Assembly (NCBI GenBank): GCA_015039465.1
Contig: MU130424.1
Coordinates: 1 to 61,469, forward strand
From: Phlegmacium glaucopus
Taxonomy: Eukaryota; Basidiomycota; Agaricomycetes; Agaricales; Cortinariaceae
Direction of reading: 5' to 3'
Length of the DNA stretch: 61,469 nt
The notes under the pieces are model-generated. The model ran no database searches and was not told the origin of the DNA. It worked only from the letters and a program-made list of their open reading frames with translations. Each line of letters opens with the position of its first letter. Position 1 is the stretch's first letter. A program made the position numbers and the translations under genes. Positions 44,915-56,947 of this stretch are shown here, one piece after another.

Positions 44915-45950
44915 CAGTTGCGGACAACCAAACACGACAATTTTGATACCCCGAATTATGCACACTGCCACAAACATTCAGAATAGTCAAAAACTGCTGA
45001 AACATGTATATTGCACCCTAATGAACATATTTCTACGTGCCGATTTCCTTAGATCAAAAATTTTGGGCCGATAAACCCCAAAAATTGGCCACTCCCCCCA
45101 AAAAAATTGGGAAAAATGTGAGAAATGCTAAATCAAAAGCTCTCAATGGGATAAACATGATTATGTTTGCTGATTTGGGTTTAGACTAAGGGTTGTGGCA
45201 GAAAAAATGGAACAAAATACCTGTGACACTCTGTGACATCAGTAAAAGTATGCGATTTTTGGCTTTCACATGACATTTCTCAATATTTCATTTCCATGCA
45301 TCCTTTCCAGTAGCCTTTATTCCAAGTAGCCTTTATTTTCTCTATCTCTTTCTCTTGTTGACATTGTTTAAAACCATGATGTGCCACTGTGGCAGTATAC
45401 TACTTAGTAGCCAGTATGATCATGTTTTAAATTCTTGACATGGAGGCTGTTTAAGTTTTCATGTCGATCCTCAAAACTTGAACTCTAACATTTATTAGAG
45501 TTCGCTTGCAAGCCGAGAGTACTAAGAACAGTAGGTTATCTCCACTTCAATGTCCTCTACAAGAAAAACACCAAATTCTAACTCCGACTAAATGTGTATT
45601 ATTACTATCAATACAAGGGGCAACTGTATTGATACCCTACGAACACAATCCGGTGATCTAACGCTGCCACATGGGCTGTTAGGAAACAAAAACAACATTG
45701 ACAGGTTTATAATAGAGCAATGAATTGCCAATGATGTTGACTGATGCTATTCTGAACCAAGGTAGCATACATTTTTTTACAACTTTTGGTCCAAAAAAAT
45801 TGGCCACCCTAAAGGGTCGTGGGAGAAACTTCGGAGACATGTTTTTTGACGTATTTCAACCCGCCTGAATCCAAATCTGAAATCAGTTTGTCCCATAAAA
45901 CTTCCCGATCGTGAGATATCAAAATTGTCGTGTTTGGTTGTCCGCAACTG
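44915..45950. mobile_element. Nested mariner-like element (1036 bp), TA flanks
   Basis: Positions 44915-44948 and 45917-45950 are perfect 34-bp inverted repeats beginning CAGTTGCGGACAACC. TA flanks both ends (44913-44914; 45951-45952). No transposase frame, so it is non-autonomous. It lies inside the 43998-46248 element and is therefore younger. Confidence 0.85.
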
Positions 45951-46423
45951 TAGTACCAGGAATTCCAAGGATTCTGGGTGGATTCCTGGTGGATTAATTC
46001 CTAAGGAATTCCCAAATTCCTGGTATAAATTTCCTTGAGTACCAGGAATCCACCCGGAATCCACCTGGATTGGGAAGAGCAAGGAATTTCAATTTCAGAG
46101 GAAATCAGAGGAAATTGGCTGGTAGGAAATTCCTCCTGGAATCCTGGTATTCCTACCAGGAATGGTAGGATTCCTCCAGGATTCCAGGAGGAATAGGTAG
46201 GAATCCACCAGGATTCCTCCAGGAAGACGTGGGGGAGTGTAAAGACCTCTATTTTTTTGCGCCCTTGCCCTCAGCCAATGCACCTGTTTGACTAAAGAAA
46301 AAAGTGCGTGAGTGAATAACAGTATATGAAGTTGAGTTGACCTACATTCACGGACTGACTCAGGTGACTGCGGCATTTGGTTGCTCGAAGTCTGCCAGAT
46401 CCACGAGAGATGGAGGCTGTACT

Positions 46424-47083
46424 TTACAGTCCCCCACATACTCCACCGGAATCTGGTGGACTCCACCAGACTCCACCAGACTCAATGATAGATCATCCTT
46501 TTAGGACCCTGAATCTGTTGAAATTCTATTAATAGCTTCTTTTCTTATTGAGAAAAATGCAAAATACATTTTTAAACACAGCATTAAATGGGATTTGGCC
46601 TATGGGAAAAATTTCCCAAAGAGGAAATATTGAATAGAATGATAGAGGATCTTCTTAGGACCCTAAATCTACTTAAAATCTATTAATAGCTTCTTTTCTT
46701 ATTGAGAAAGGGCTATATTAAAGAAACTTAAGTCCAAATTTGAGTTGTATCATTTAGAGACTTAGAGTTGCCTTTCTTGGATGATAGCTAAATATAAATA
46801 CTGTGTGCCTGCCAAGACTTTATTTTTATATTTGTTTGCATTTGAGGCCATATGTTGAAATGGTGGTGGAGTCTGCCAGAGTCCACCAGACATGTCTGGC
46901 GGAGTCTGGTGGAATATGTCCAGTAAGACTCCACCAGAATCCGCGGACTCCAGTGGATTTTACCAGACTCCACTGGACTTCAGCGGACTGGACTCACAAA
47001 TTTGGCCCATGTCACACTGAAAAATCCTGGACTGGAGTCCAGTGAAGTCCACTGGATTCTGGCGGAGTATGTGGGGGAGTGTA
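46424..47083. mobile_element. Second CTCCCCCAC-type TIR element (about 660 bp)
   Basis: Left end TTTACAGTCCCCCACATACT, right end GGAGTATGTGGGGGAGTGTA. The TIR extends about 32 bp with a few mismatches. Arms carry CCACCAGACTC/GGACTCCA repeats. The interior holds a diverged direct duplication of TATTAATAGCTTCTTTTCTT (46528, 46681). No clear target duplication; it lies at the upstream edge of KDZ remnant 2. Confidence 0.7.
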
Positions 47084-47414
47084 CAGTCCTCCCAAAGGGG
47101 CTTCCCAGACTCCAGGAAAGTAAGGTTCTAGTTGTTGCGAAATTCTGGAAAGGTAGGAAGCAACTGATCAGCGGTTGATGTGATGACACATGAAGACTGT
47201 GAAAAAGAATAGTGTTTCTGGGGAGGGTTTGACTGGCATCTTGTGGATTTGAACAAAAGGCAAATAAGAATTAAGGGTGGAATTGTATGATTTCAAAGTA
47301 GTGGTGTCTACTGCCTGACCGATTGTGATTGCTCGCTCTCAGAGAAGGCATTCTCTAGACCAGGCGTCACAAGGATGCTGTCTAGAAGGAATAAATTGGG
47401 GGTTCATACCGGTG

Positions 47415-49339
47415 GCCCCACCAAACCAGGGGGGTTGAAGGTAAAGAATTTAAGCTGAGGCCCATGAGTAAGCACCATGGAAAACTTTACACAGGATAAA
47501 GCATTTGGCAATGACGTTCCCGGAACCTGAAACATCTAAAACCCAGAGGCTGAAATCATTCTGAAGAATGATGTCCACTGGATCTCTCAGCAAGTGATTA
47601 TAGGGAAGGAGGCATCGGTAAGATCAAAAGATGTCAATAGTGTTAGAGTTATCAGTGTAGATAATGATGTGAGCTCCAGAAGGAACTTTTCCTTGAACAT
47701 GGTTGAGAGCCGACCAAAGTAAAAGATATATTTGGCAGGAACATTGACAGGGGTAGGTGCATAGTATCCCGTTTTATCACCTGGATACCAGAAACCCAAC
47801 CCCTCTGGACAAGCATCACAGTAAATAGAAATAGTAGCAAGGGAGGGATCCAAGAGGACAGATTTTAATAAATGTACGCCATCAGACTGCTCAATATGGT
47901 GGAGAGCCCATACAAAGTTGTCCCTAATGGTGTTGTTAATGTAAATTTGCTGCTCCCAATTGTGCTTACCCCCGATCTTCGAGTAGACATTGTTAAGTGC
48001 TGGTCAAAGATGAGGATAAATGTTGAGCACCCAGTTGAACTCCAGCCCGCCATCTGTTCCCAATGTTTAAGTTTGAAACTGCCAGAGGACTGCTTCAGCT
48101 GCTTTGAAATCCAAAAATTGAGTTCGTTGATGAGGCGAGCTTTGGATGAAGTAGGGAGGGAGAGAGTCATAGTGTTAGGGTCGACATTAATGCCAATGAT
48201 TGTTAGGGGAGAGCCGAAGACCTGCTTGTTGGGTTTGTGAGGAATTCCTAATTTGTCCCACAGGACTAGGAGCAGCAAGGTCACATCCAAAGGAGTTGTG
48301 TACATAGTTAGCTAAGTAATCAAACCCCTTGATGTACTTTTCTATTCATGCGACAAGGCTGTTGAAGGAGATGAATATTGCTGGAGACGCGCTACTCCCG
48401 AAAGCTAGATTGCGATTAATGAACCATATCCCATTGACAGTGTTGACTTGTTTGATTTTCCAGAAGGGGTGAACCAGTGATAGGACCCAGGAGACATCTA
48501 GGGATGTAAACACACCATTTTTGTGGTTTCACAACCTTTGCAGTATACTCGCAGATGCTCACAGATACTGGCAGATGCTCACATATTGTTGCAGATACTT
48601 GCAGATCATTGCAGGTCATTGCAGATCATTGCAGATCATTGCACATACTCACAGATCATCGCAGAACACTTGCAGACCATCGCAGATACTTGCAGTCATC
48701 ACCAACATTCACATTATCATTCGCAGTTACCAGCTGTTCTTGCAACCTTTAAACACAACTCCAATGAAGGCCACTCAGGTGACTGTATTACTCATCACCT
48801 TTATTTTTATCTTGTCTCCATTTATTTGGCTCTTATCTCCTATGTTTCATTACCAAATTACCGGATCCATGTGACTCTGCTTTAACCCACATTTTACATT
48901 TCTGTTTCACCTTTCCGCACTTAGCTATTTGCTAGTTACTATATTATTAGCAATAGCAAGTAAGGGGAAGCAATAGAACAGAGGAGAATGGACAAATTAC
49001 CACAGTTTTGATCCCACCTTTGGAACATCGTACTAAGCTACTCTTGCACTCCTTCAAAATCATCCTGCAGGCTTCGCTTTTTCTGCGCATTATCTCGCAC
49101 TTTAAAGCGAACCTTCGCACCTCATAAAACCTCACTATCACCTACTGAAGAGAACTACATCAACCCCACGAACTGCATACTACTTGCGGTCTGTCCCCAC
49201 TGCAGGTACATCACCAGCATGAGACAATATGCTTCAGAAATGTCAGATTTCCACATGGTTATGGGGACATTACCTATCGAGCATCTAACATCCAAGAGGA
49301 TTGCTCCGAGATGGTGAAGATTGTCGAGGGGAAACCTGG
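47415..49339 (-). pseudogene. DIRS/Ngaro-type reverse transcriptase-RNase H relic
   Basis: Minus strand from 49339: GFPLDNLHHLGAILLDV, TMWKSDISEAYCLM, interrupted by a solo LTR, then LVHPFWKIKQVNTVNGIW, AFGSSASPAIFISFNSL, YVHNS (degenerate YVDD), LWDKLGIPHKPNKQVFGSPL, IGINVDPNTMTLSLP, ISIYCDACPEGLGFW, YTDNSN and FTFNPPGLVGPP. This order and wording are those of tyrosine-recombinase (DIRS/Ngaro) elements of mushrooms. Several stops and frame changes occur and the recombinase is absent, although 47100-47280 may be a decayed piece of it. RT would copy element RNA; this copy cannot. Confidence 0.8.
48478..49213 (+). repeat. Solo LTR related to Ty3/gypsy 1, inserted in the DIRS relic
   Basis: Starts TGATAGGACCC and ends CAGGTACATCA, opposite in orientation to the 30181/41466 LTRs and strongly diverged. 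CCAG is duplicated at 48474-48477 and 49214-49217. Removing the LTR and one CCAG rejoins the RT reading SEAYCLM-LVHPFWKIK exactly. It includes degenerate TTGCAGATCA repeats (48540-48690). Confidence 0.85.
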
Positions 49340-50648
49340 TATAAATTGTTGTTTGTGTTGTTATATAACACTAACCAGAGAGCAGTGGACCAGTCTTTAG
49401 GTCAAGAGACTCCCTGTTATTTGTTTAGGGAAGGCTTAGCCTTAGACTTGTAACACACAGAGGTAGGGGGAAAGAATAGAGAACAGAAGGATGAGGATGA
49501 ATGAGAAAGAGTCTTCAGTAAGACTATAGCAGTTGACAGTAGGTTGACAGTAAAGGACTGAAAAAGCGAACTTAGAGGGAGGAATTCACTGGAATTCCAC
49601 TGAAAAGATGACTGTTGGGGAGTAAGAATGAATTAGGAGAAACTACCTATCCTGGTACAAAAGAGCAGTATTTATACCCTAAGGATGAGGCTATGTAGAA
49701 CAATAAAAAGAAAAAAGTACATGCTGTCAAAGGGAGAATGATGAAGAGAGGACAGCTGCAAGAAGAAAAGAACAATGGAAAAGAAGAAGGAACAATAAAA
49801 AAAATCTGTCAAGTGTCAAAGTGTGAGAGAAAAGAAAAGAAGGCAGTGTACATAGTCCAAGAGCAAAAATATATCAACTCCATAGGTGTGTGTGTGGTCA
49901 TGTCAAAAATGTGAAAGGTCCTGAGTCAACACTTGAAAGGTGCAGCCTTGTTCCCGAGAAAACACTACTTGCCCATGATCCCATGTTGCACAGCCTTGAT
50001 AACACTTGACACACTGTGAGAATAATCCTCTGCTGCTGATTCATCTGCAATTCCTGCTTAGTCGTGATCCTCCTGGACTTCCTAAGTTGTCATAAAGAGG
50101 GTGGGAAGGCTTCATGTACCACGTGAATGATGGTTTTGGCAGTGAATGATAAGATAAGAGGTAGATAATCAAGGATAGGGGACTGAGTGAGATCCAGGAG
50201 CGAGGGATGGCAAGATAGATGGCTGAGGGGAAAACTTGTGGGTCCATAGCCACAACAATGATGACAAAGCCTTGTACATAATGGGAGATGTAGTTGATGC
50301 ATCCATAAAGGGGCCGTTCTTGAAATGATGGACCAAAGATACAATCAAACACAAGCCGATGACCGATGCAAATAGTAGATTGATTGCTTTGTTGGATCAC
50401 TAACCAAGGAACAAATGGATGGTAGATGCTTAGGAGCATGTCGATAGTGAAAACGATGGAGAGCATAGTGTGAGACATTGAGAGTATGATGAGCGATGAG
50501 GGTGATAATGTTGAACAAATGATTTGTCGACCAGGAACGCGATTCAGGGCTGCTTCCAAAATAGGTAAATGAATTCAAAGTCTGCTTATTTTCATGATGG
50601 CAACTTTTAAGCTTTCTTCTCATGCTACCAATCAGTATTGGTGTGCGA
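49340..50648 (-). repeat. Dispersed repeat B, copy 2
   Basis: Complement of 31152-32507, including GGTATAAATAC (complement near 49675) and the CAATACTGATTGG end. It separates the DIRS relic from KDZ remnant 1 and may have removed the true 5' end of the latter. Confidence 0.6.
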
Positions 50649-50681
50649 TAGCATGAAGATGATGATGATACAATAGATACA

Positions 50682-53600
50682 GTGACACATGAAGAGATTG
50701 AGATACTTACAAGCAGGGGCCCAGTGACAAAGCACGTGAAGGTCCCTCTCAGACCTCTGCCTAACAAATCCAGTGTATCCACAGAAGTACCACCAATCCC
50801 TAGAACCACTCCTTTCACCTTTGAATCCAGTTATGAAGACCCACCAGAGGATTGCTTCATTCAGCCAAAGCAAAAGAAGGTGTGATAAAGAGTTGTGACA
50901 TCAATATCATACTTAAAAACAAGCCATTATGCTAGAGACAGAGAGATTATTTTTTCAAATTTGTCGACCGCATCAACAATCTTCTCCAAGCTCATTTGTC
51001 CCGAGAAGCATGGCCAATTGATCAACAGAAGTGCTCCCACTGCACATTGAACAATTGGGCCCTCTGGAGGTGTACAGATTGCATGCTGGCCCACCCGGTG
51101 TGTTGGAGTTGCATGCGGCATACTCACAGGGGCAGCCCTTTGCATTGTATTGAACATTGGACTGGCACACATTTCTGTCAGGCAGCACTCTGGGAGGTCG
51201 GCACCTATATTTTGGTCTGGCATCATGCAGGAATTGGGCTATGCAATAATCTGACGTTTCAAAGGGACTATCTAGAGAAATTCCAGGTACAGAAGGACAA
51301 TGGCAAACAAGATGTTTGGCATCCAGGAGGATGTACTAGATCCGGATCGGCACCAGCCGACTCGGGATTACCATCGGTAGTGGATTCATGGGATGATGTT
51401 CAAATGTTGGATGTAGATGAAGAAAACAGAGGAATACATTTAGCACAGAATGAAAAGACAGGTGATGATCTATTCCTTCATTATCTGGAATCACTCTGGC
51501 AGAAGCAGGCAGAAGGAGATGTATTGGATGAGTTTAATGAGGACTATGAAAACACGGACGGTGATGATAATGATGTTGGGCAGGATGCAGATGATGATAT
51601 GGCTGGCCTACCAGCCTATTTACCATGTATGCCTGGCGCCGATGACAGTGCCAACTATGCCGATGATGTGCCGCAGGCAGATGCTTTGAACAATGTGCAT
51701 GTTGGATCGTTCATACTAATGGCATCCACTACTTATCAATGGTGGCCTGTCAATGCCAAGGCAAACATATCCTTCCTATGGATTTGATTGCCAATTGATT
51801 ACTCCCAGCCAGCTTTGTCCAAATTCAGACTCTTTTCTTGGCACAGGTCCTGGACTACTTTTGGCTTTGCAATCTGGAACTGAAGGCATCCGCATATCAA
51901 TGTAACCAACTCATTCGCCGCCTCACAATGCTGATGGCTCCAAGTAAAGTACTAAATCTTTACCATGAATTCCAACGGATGTCACATCTGTGGCATTGGA
52001 AGAAGAAGATCTAGTGGGCAGGATATGGCCACACTGGCCAGGACCCTAAGAATCCTCCCCAAGCCAAAAACTCTAACTTTTGTCCTGCATGCCCTCAACC
52101 AGGCATCAATTTAGCAGAGAACTGGAAGGATGATGTTAACCGGCAAGTATTCATTTGGTTTGATTTTTGAGGAATTAACAAGTAAGCAACACAGGTTTGT
52201 TTACAAACAGACCTTTGTGGCCGATGGGAATTTCAAAGCTAATCATATTTGCCAAAGAATCCTGAGGGTAATGTATGGCTTTGCAATGGTTCAGGGATGA
52301 TGCCTAATTGTCAGGAATATTTCAACTTTCTGAAATGGGCCCAGGAAAATTCAACAGTAAGCATGAGAGTATGCAATGCCAATGCCAATGCCGGACTCAC
52401 TTTCCATACTAGAAAGCTCCCTGTGAAAGTACATTCAGAGCAATAACAAATGCCTTACGTGGATCAAAGGCATGTGACATTACAGGCATCGTCAGCATTG
52501 CATGCACACGGCATGGCTACTATGCGCTGGATGCCTTGGTGGACTTGTTCAAAGGAGAACAACAAAAGAATGTGGACTTTGCCTTTTTACAGGTGCTAAA
52601 AACAACTTCTGTATCCCCAGAACAAGGTGTCATGCTCATTTATGACATTGCATGTCAATATTCTGTGCATCTACACAAGCAAATTGGCCACAAACTGCCA
52701 TTTGGCCTCAGTGTGGATCATGCAATTGGCCTGTTCCATGTTCATTGTCATAAAGATGAATGTTTATTCAGATTCGCACCTTTATTCATACCAGGCCTAG
52801 GCATAGTTATAGGTGAAATCCTAGAGTCACCCTGGTCAAATCTTAATTCTATTTCCCCCACAGTCCAAACTGTGACCTTGCCACATCGAGCCGAGATGCT
52901 AGACAACCATGCCAGTGACTCTAATCACAAGAAAGCACTTGGAATAACCGACCCATTAGTGGCCAGGTACTGGCAGGCATCAGCAATGGCTGACGAGACC
53001 CAGACCTATTATCTCGAGATGACATCCATAGTGGAGGCTGAGAGAGTGAACACCTGGGAGGATGAAATATTGAAGGCCGAGTTAATGAGGGAGGCCGATT
53101 GGATAGTGATGGATATCTATCATGCTGGAGTGCCCGATCAATTGTTGGATGATACCTCATCGGCATCTGGATCAGGATTGGCTATGCCGATATCTCCTGT
53201 TCATCAGTGGATTCAGTTTGCCTTGATGGTGGAAGAGAAACAGTGAGTGCTTGGCGTTATATTGGTTCACACTGCATACCAAGATACAGAATTGATGTCC
53301 AGGACCATGTTCGGCAACTCACCCATGGTCCAAGCGATGCCAACGGTCAATCTATTGAACAGGAACAGGAAAAGTTAGTCCAGCTTTTAATTAAGTTGAA
53401 GGAACTACAAGAGGCTGCCAGAATTCCAGAATGCTTTGCTTGCATCGCAATGCAACAAGAGAGTGAGGTAGAGTTTGATATTGACATGGAGGCCAAAATT
53501 GATCCCTCGGCATCAGCATCAGCATCAGCAGCACCCATGATTGTGGATCCATCAGAGGATGCACCAATCCCAGTTGAACGAAAGATAATTTTCCTCCCAT

Positions 53601-54355
53601 CAAATGGAAATGTAGATGGTATTTTCAAGGCCATTGAACTCCCTTTCAGGATTAACCAAGCAAAGACATATCTCAATCAGATCTGGGACCTAATCTCTGA
53701 GAAATTGTTTTGATATTCACATGTCGTGCGGGAAGCTCTGAGGAAGTCAGTCAGGACACAGGCCCAAAAGGCAATCTATTCATTGAACTGTAAAATTGCC
53801 CTGCATTCCCAGATTTACTCCAGATGCCAAGCCCAGCTGATTACACTTGGATGTGACAAGGAGACATTGAACATATTTTGCATTTTGACAAAGGAGGATG
53901 TGGAAGGAAGTACAGTGATATTGAACCCCAATCTGCCTGGTTCAACCAAACTGCAGCTGTCATGGCTCTGGGGAACTGGTGGTCTTGCCAGCACCTTTGC
54001 AGCCAAGGTCCACCCCAATGCTGATCATGTGACTGTTCTGGAATGTATGTTTTCTGCCACTTGTACTGTTGCTCACTTATAGTGAATTAGTCAGGCAAGT
54101 TCACTGGCTGCGTGCTCATGCACAGAAAAACAGATGGGAAGAAGAACTCATTTTGGTTACATATGAAATGCAGTGGACAGTTTGTTACTTTGTCCAAGCT
54201 CATGAGTGGACCTCGGGCCTGCCGAATGTTGATGTTAGTGCCAGTGCCAAGGTGTATGCCGCTCGGCAGGAGACAATATGGCAAAGATTAGCATTGGCTG
54301 CTGATTGGGCCTTTTGGCAGGTTAATAGCCAATATATCTCACCACTGATCAGAAT
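50682..54355 (+). pseudogene. KDZ transposase 1 with CxC2 cysteine cluster, decayed
   Basis: Exon 50682-50879 (partial 5' end), intron, then from 50936 the CxC2-like cluster (KCSHCTLNNWALWRCTDC, CWSCMRHTHRG, LHCIEHWTGTHFC) found N-ter of KDZ transposases. After an acidic linker the frame shifts near 51703 into IVHTNGIHYLSMVACQCQGK, meets TAG at 52012, has a GC-AG intron (52143-52194), then FVYKQTFVADGNFKANH and another shift near 52250. The catalytic part follows: KAPCESTFRAI, RHGYYALDALVDLFKGEQQK, LIYDIACQY, GLFHVHCHKDEC, GEILESPWSNLN. An in-frame TGA is at 53711 and the C-terminus QVHWLRAHAQKNR ends near 54340. The core Asp, His and Glu regions remain recognisable, but at least four breaks make it inactive. 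Confidence 0.88.
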
Positions 54356-54634
54356 TATGTAATGTGAACAGGATAAAAACTCAGCTACACTCATCTCTAC
54401 CAAACACTTGTACTAGCACTGTCCACATGTCTCATATTCTTAATGCTTTTCACCCTTTTTCATTGCAATCAGGATCTCAACACAGGAATCATGTCAGATC
54501 ACAAGAAGTTATATACTATGGAGAGTCCAGATTCCATCAAGCATTACTGATGATCAGCAAAGCAGATGCCAATATGCAACGATGGATGCAAATGTATCTT
54601 CAGTCTGAGTTGGCATGTCTTGGGTTGCATATAC
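54356..54634. other. Flank between KDZ 1 and the gypsy 2 LTR
   Basis: After the KDZ C-terminus a possible last exon reads SRFHQALLMISKADANMQRW (about 54528-54590) up to the LTR; it may be KDZ tail or an unrelated coding remnant cut by the insertion. Confidence 0.35.
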
Positions 54635-55400
54635 TGTCGGGGGACACCTATTGTGTCTGCCTCTATGCTTGCTTAGTATGTCACCACCTTCACTCACTCT
54701 ATGATCGTGTCCCATACCACATCCCTATTCCTGCTCCTTGTGTGCTCCCCCTCTATTGTGGTAGTAGTTGTCCCTTCACCAATGACATCGCAACAGATGT
54801 CAGTTTATATTTAGTTTTACCTCATGCTACCTTCCATTATGTCCTAGCTGTATTAGCTCTCATGCCTGTAGTATATAGACCAAAGGTGGTTATCAAGGAT
54901 AACCACCTTTGTATTAAACTTGGTTCCTGGGTTCCCTTATTGCCCTAACATATACTGGCATGATTACTGTTATGAATGTCTGGTACGCTCACGGCCCCCT
55001 TACTTCTTCTCTCCCCTTTTCTCTATTGATGCCCCCTTTACACCATCGCTCCCCAACCTACCCTTTGCCCTACATCTTCTTTGTACTATACATAGATCTC
55101 ACTCCCGTTTCCCTTATCTCTGACTCGTACCGACTTATATCCTTAGCACGGACCATCTCCCTATATCTGACTCGACCCTCTAGTATATAAGAGCTATACC
55201 CACAGCTACAATCCTTAGTTTAGACCTTCTGTATTCCTACAGTCTTAATCTACACAGCTTGCTCAGAACTTGCCGTCCTCAGTCTTACTTGTTGAATATG
55301 ATTGCAACTGTACAACAGTCCCTAGTTACTTGGTCTATCGGCCCAGCACCGAATGCGAGTGCAAGCTTATAGTCGCCATAACAAAAGGTCTAAACTACTC
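54635..55400 (+). repeat. 5' LTR of Ty3/gypsy 2 (3' limit uncertain)
   Basis: Starts TGTCGGGGGACACC, a common gypsy LTR opening. A TATA box TATATAAGAG is at 55181. The end cannot be fixed because the 3' LTR is not in the window; the leader to gag begins within about 55380-55430. Confidence 0.6.
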
Positions 55401-55569
55401 TTACGTCCGCTTCTCTAAGCACAGATGAACCTTACTTTCTGGAGCTCAACGAAACACGCACTAGCCAACAAACCAGCAGATTACTTGGATTATCCTTGTA
55501 ACCCGAACTCGTGTGATCGCCTATATCAACGGAGTCATAAGAAGATCGTGTGGTCGCCGATACCAACGG

Positions 55570-56929
55570 ATCTCAAGAGATAATACACCACGACGTCAAA
55601 GGGCAAATACCAAGCCCCTACCAAGTCATCAGAAGAAGAAGACACAACAGGAAGTAGTCAATACGACACTGACAACGAAGAACCTCTCGAAGAAAAACTT
55701 CCCGAGTCTGAACGCATGAGCCACAGCTCTACAACACAATCAAGACAAGAACAAGTAGGAAGAACCCCTCAAACAACCGCAACAGACTAACCAGTTCCAC
55801 AGACACCGTCAGCTCCTCAACCATCTACCTCAGGAAAAGTCAAAACCCCAGTATACACACCACCCGTTGCTCCCTCCCCATTCCAAACACCCGTCCCATT
55901 ACCACCCGCTCCCTTTGGACCCGAAACACCTGCTCAACAGCCAAAATCCGATTGGGATCTAACTAGTGACCACGAAGACAACAACAACAAAATGTCAAAA
56001 GAAGTACGCATCAACCCCCCGCAGCCATACCACGGAGATCGAGACGGACTCCTATCCTTCCTCCAGGACTGTTGAGTATACCTCTCTCTCAACGATTCAA
56101 TCTACAACTCCGATGGCAAACAGATCATATTCATCCTCTCATTCCTCACCGGCGGAACTGCTAAAATCTGGAAAGAAGCCTTCCTCGACGAATGTCTCGC
56201 TAGTACTCCTCCAGACTTTGGAAAGTACGCGGACTTTATCAACAAACTTAAAGAAGCATTCCTAGCTGCCGATGCCGAAGGAGAAGCAAGAGCCGCATTA
56301 CGACAACTCAGACAAGGAACCAACTTGTTAGACAATTACATCGCAGAATTCAGAATTCTCGCTGGAAGATCTAAGATCAAAGACAACAGAATGCTCATCA
56401 ACTATTTTTCAGAAGGAATCCACACCTCCCTCCTACAGAAAATCTATGGACTTGAGAACCCCCCTACAGCTATCAAAGATTGGTACGCTAAAGCCTCTCG
56501 ATTCGACCTCCAATACAAACAATGCAAGGAAATAACTCAGCGAAAAACCGGAAGCACCCCCCAAGCCAAGAAAACTTATCCCGCGCCACGCTATGTTAAT
56601 CATCATCATGATCCCAATGCTATGGATATCGACACAACCGAGATCGACCGCCTCACTATAGAAGAATGCGAACAACACATGAAAGAACGAAGATGCTTCC
56701 ATTGCCACAAGATAGGACACTTCACCCGAGAATGTCGCTCCAAGCAAAACAATGCCCTGAACACAAGCTCGAACTATGTCAAACCAAATGACAGCAGTTA
56801 CAAGAAATTCAACGGATTCAAGAAGACAGCCACTACCGCCCGAGCCATGATACGCAACCTAGTTGAAGATATGGATGTAGAAGAAAAAGAGAAGTTGATA
56901 GACGAAGTAGTCAAGGACCAGGATTTTTA
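55570..56929 (+). pseudogene. Ty3/gypsy 2 gag with two stops
   Basis: The frame that ends at 56929 can be followed back to about 55600 with TAA at 55788 and TGA at 56073 (TGT TGA GTA). Order: acidic/Pro-rich leader (TGSSQYDTDNEEPLEEKLPE), capsid (IFILSFLTGGTAKIWKEAF, LRQLRQGTNLLDNYIAEF) and a zinc knuckle CFHCHKIGHFTREC (C-x2-C-x4-H-x4-C, near 56695-56735). Gag coats element RNA. Apart from the two stops the frame is intact, so decay is limited. It overlaps the pol frame, which lies at -1 relative to it. Confidence 0.8.
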
Positions 56930-56947
56930 GGCAAGCACACAGTTTCA

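Larger units (their letters stand above)
43998..46248. mobile_element. Non-autonomous TIR element with satellite arms (2251 bp)
   Basis: Ends CTTTACACTCCCCCACATCT and AGACGTGGGGGAGTGTAAAG form TIRs. CTATTTTTT is duplicated at 43989-43997 and 46249-46257, a 9-bp (at least 8-bp) target duplication as reported for KDZ/Zisupton elements. Arms next to the TIRs are arrays of GGAATCC/CCAGGA words (44030-44170; 45955-46225). The interior holds three copies of a 130-bp module and a nested mariner-like element. No transposase frame. Confidence 0.8.
43814..46420 (-). pseudogene. KDZ transposase remnant 2 (C-terminal part), split by a TIR element
   Basis: Minus strand: 46420-46330 reads LHLSWIWQTSSNQMPQSPES, an intron (GTAGGT…CTTTAG) to about 46290, then QVHWLRARAQKNR up to the TIR element at 46257. 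On the other side (43997 downward) the frame resumes as WKEEQILVGYEMEWSVRYFL to a stop at 43814. It parallels 53930-54340 of KDZ remnant 1 (LQLSWLWGTG; QVHWLRAHAQKNRWEEE) including the intron position. KDZ elements are DNA transposons with a Kyakuja-Dileera-Zisupton DDE-type transposase. The catalytic part is missing here. Confidence 0.75.

Noticed and set aside
46424..47083. Target duplication for the second TIR element
   Set aside because: CTGTAC occurs at both ends but belongs to the inverted repeat; flanking bases differ.
48538..48720. CRISPR or regulatory array of TTGCAGATCATTGCAG words
   Set aside because: Irregular, degenerate simple repeat inside a decayed LTR, without spacers.
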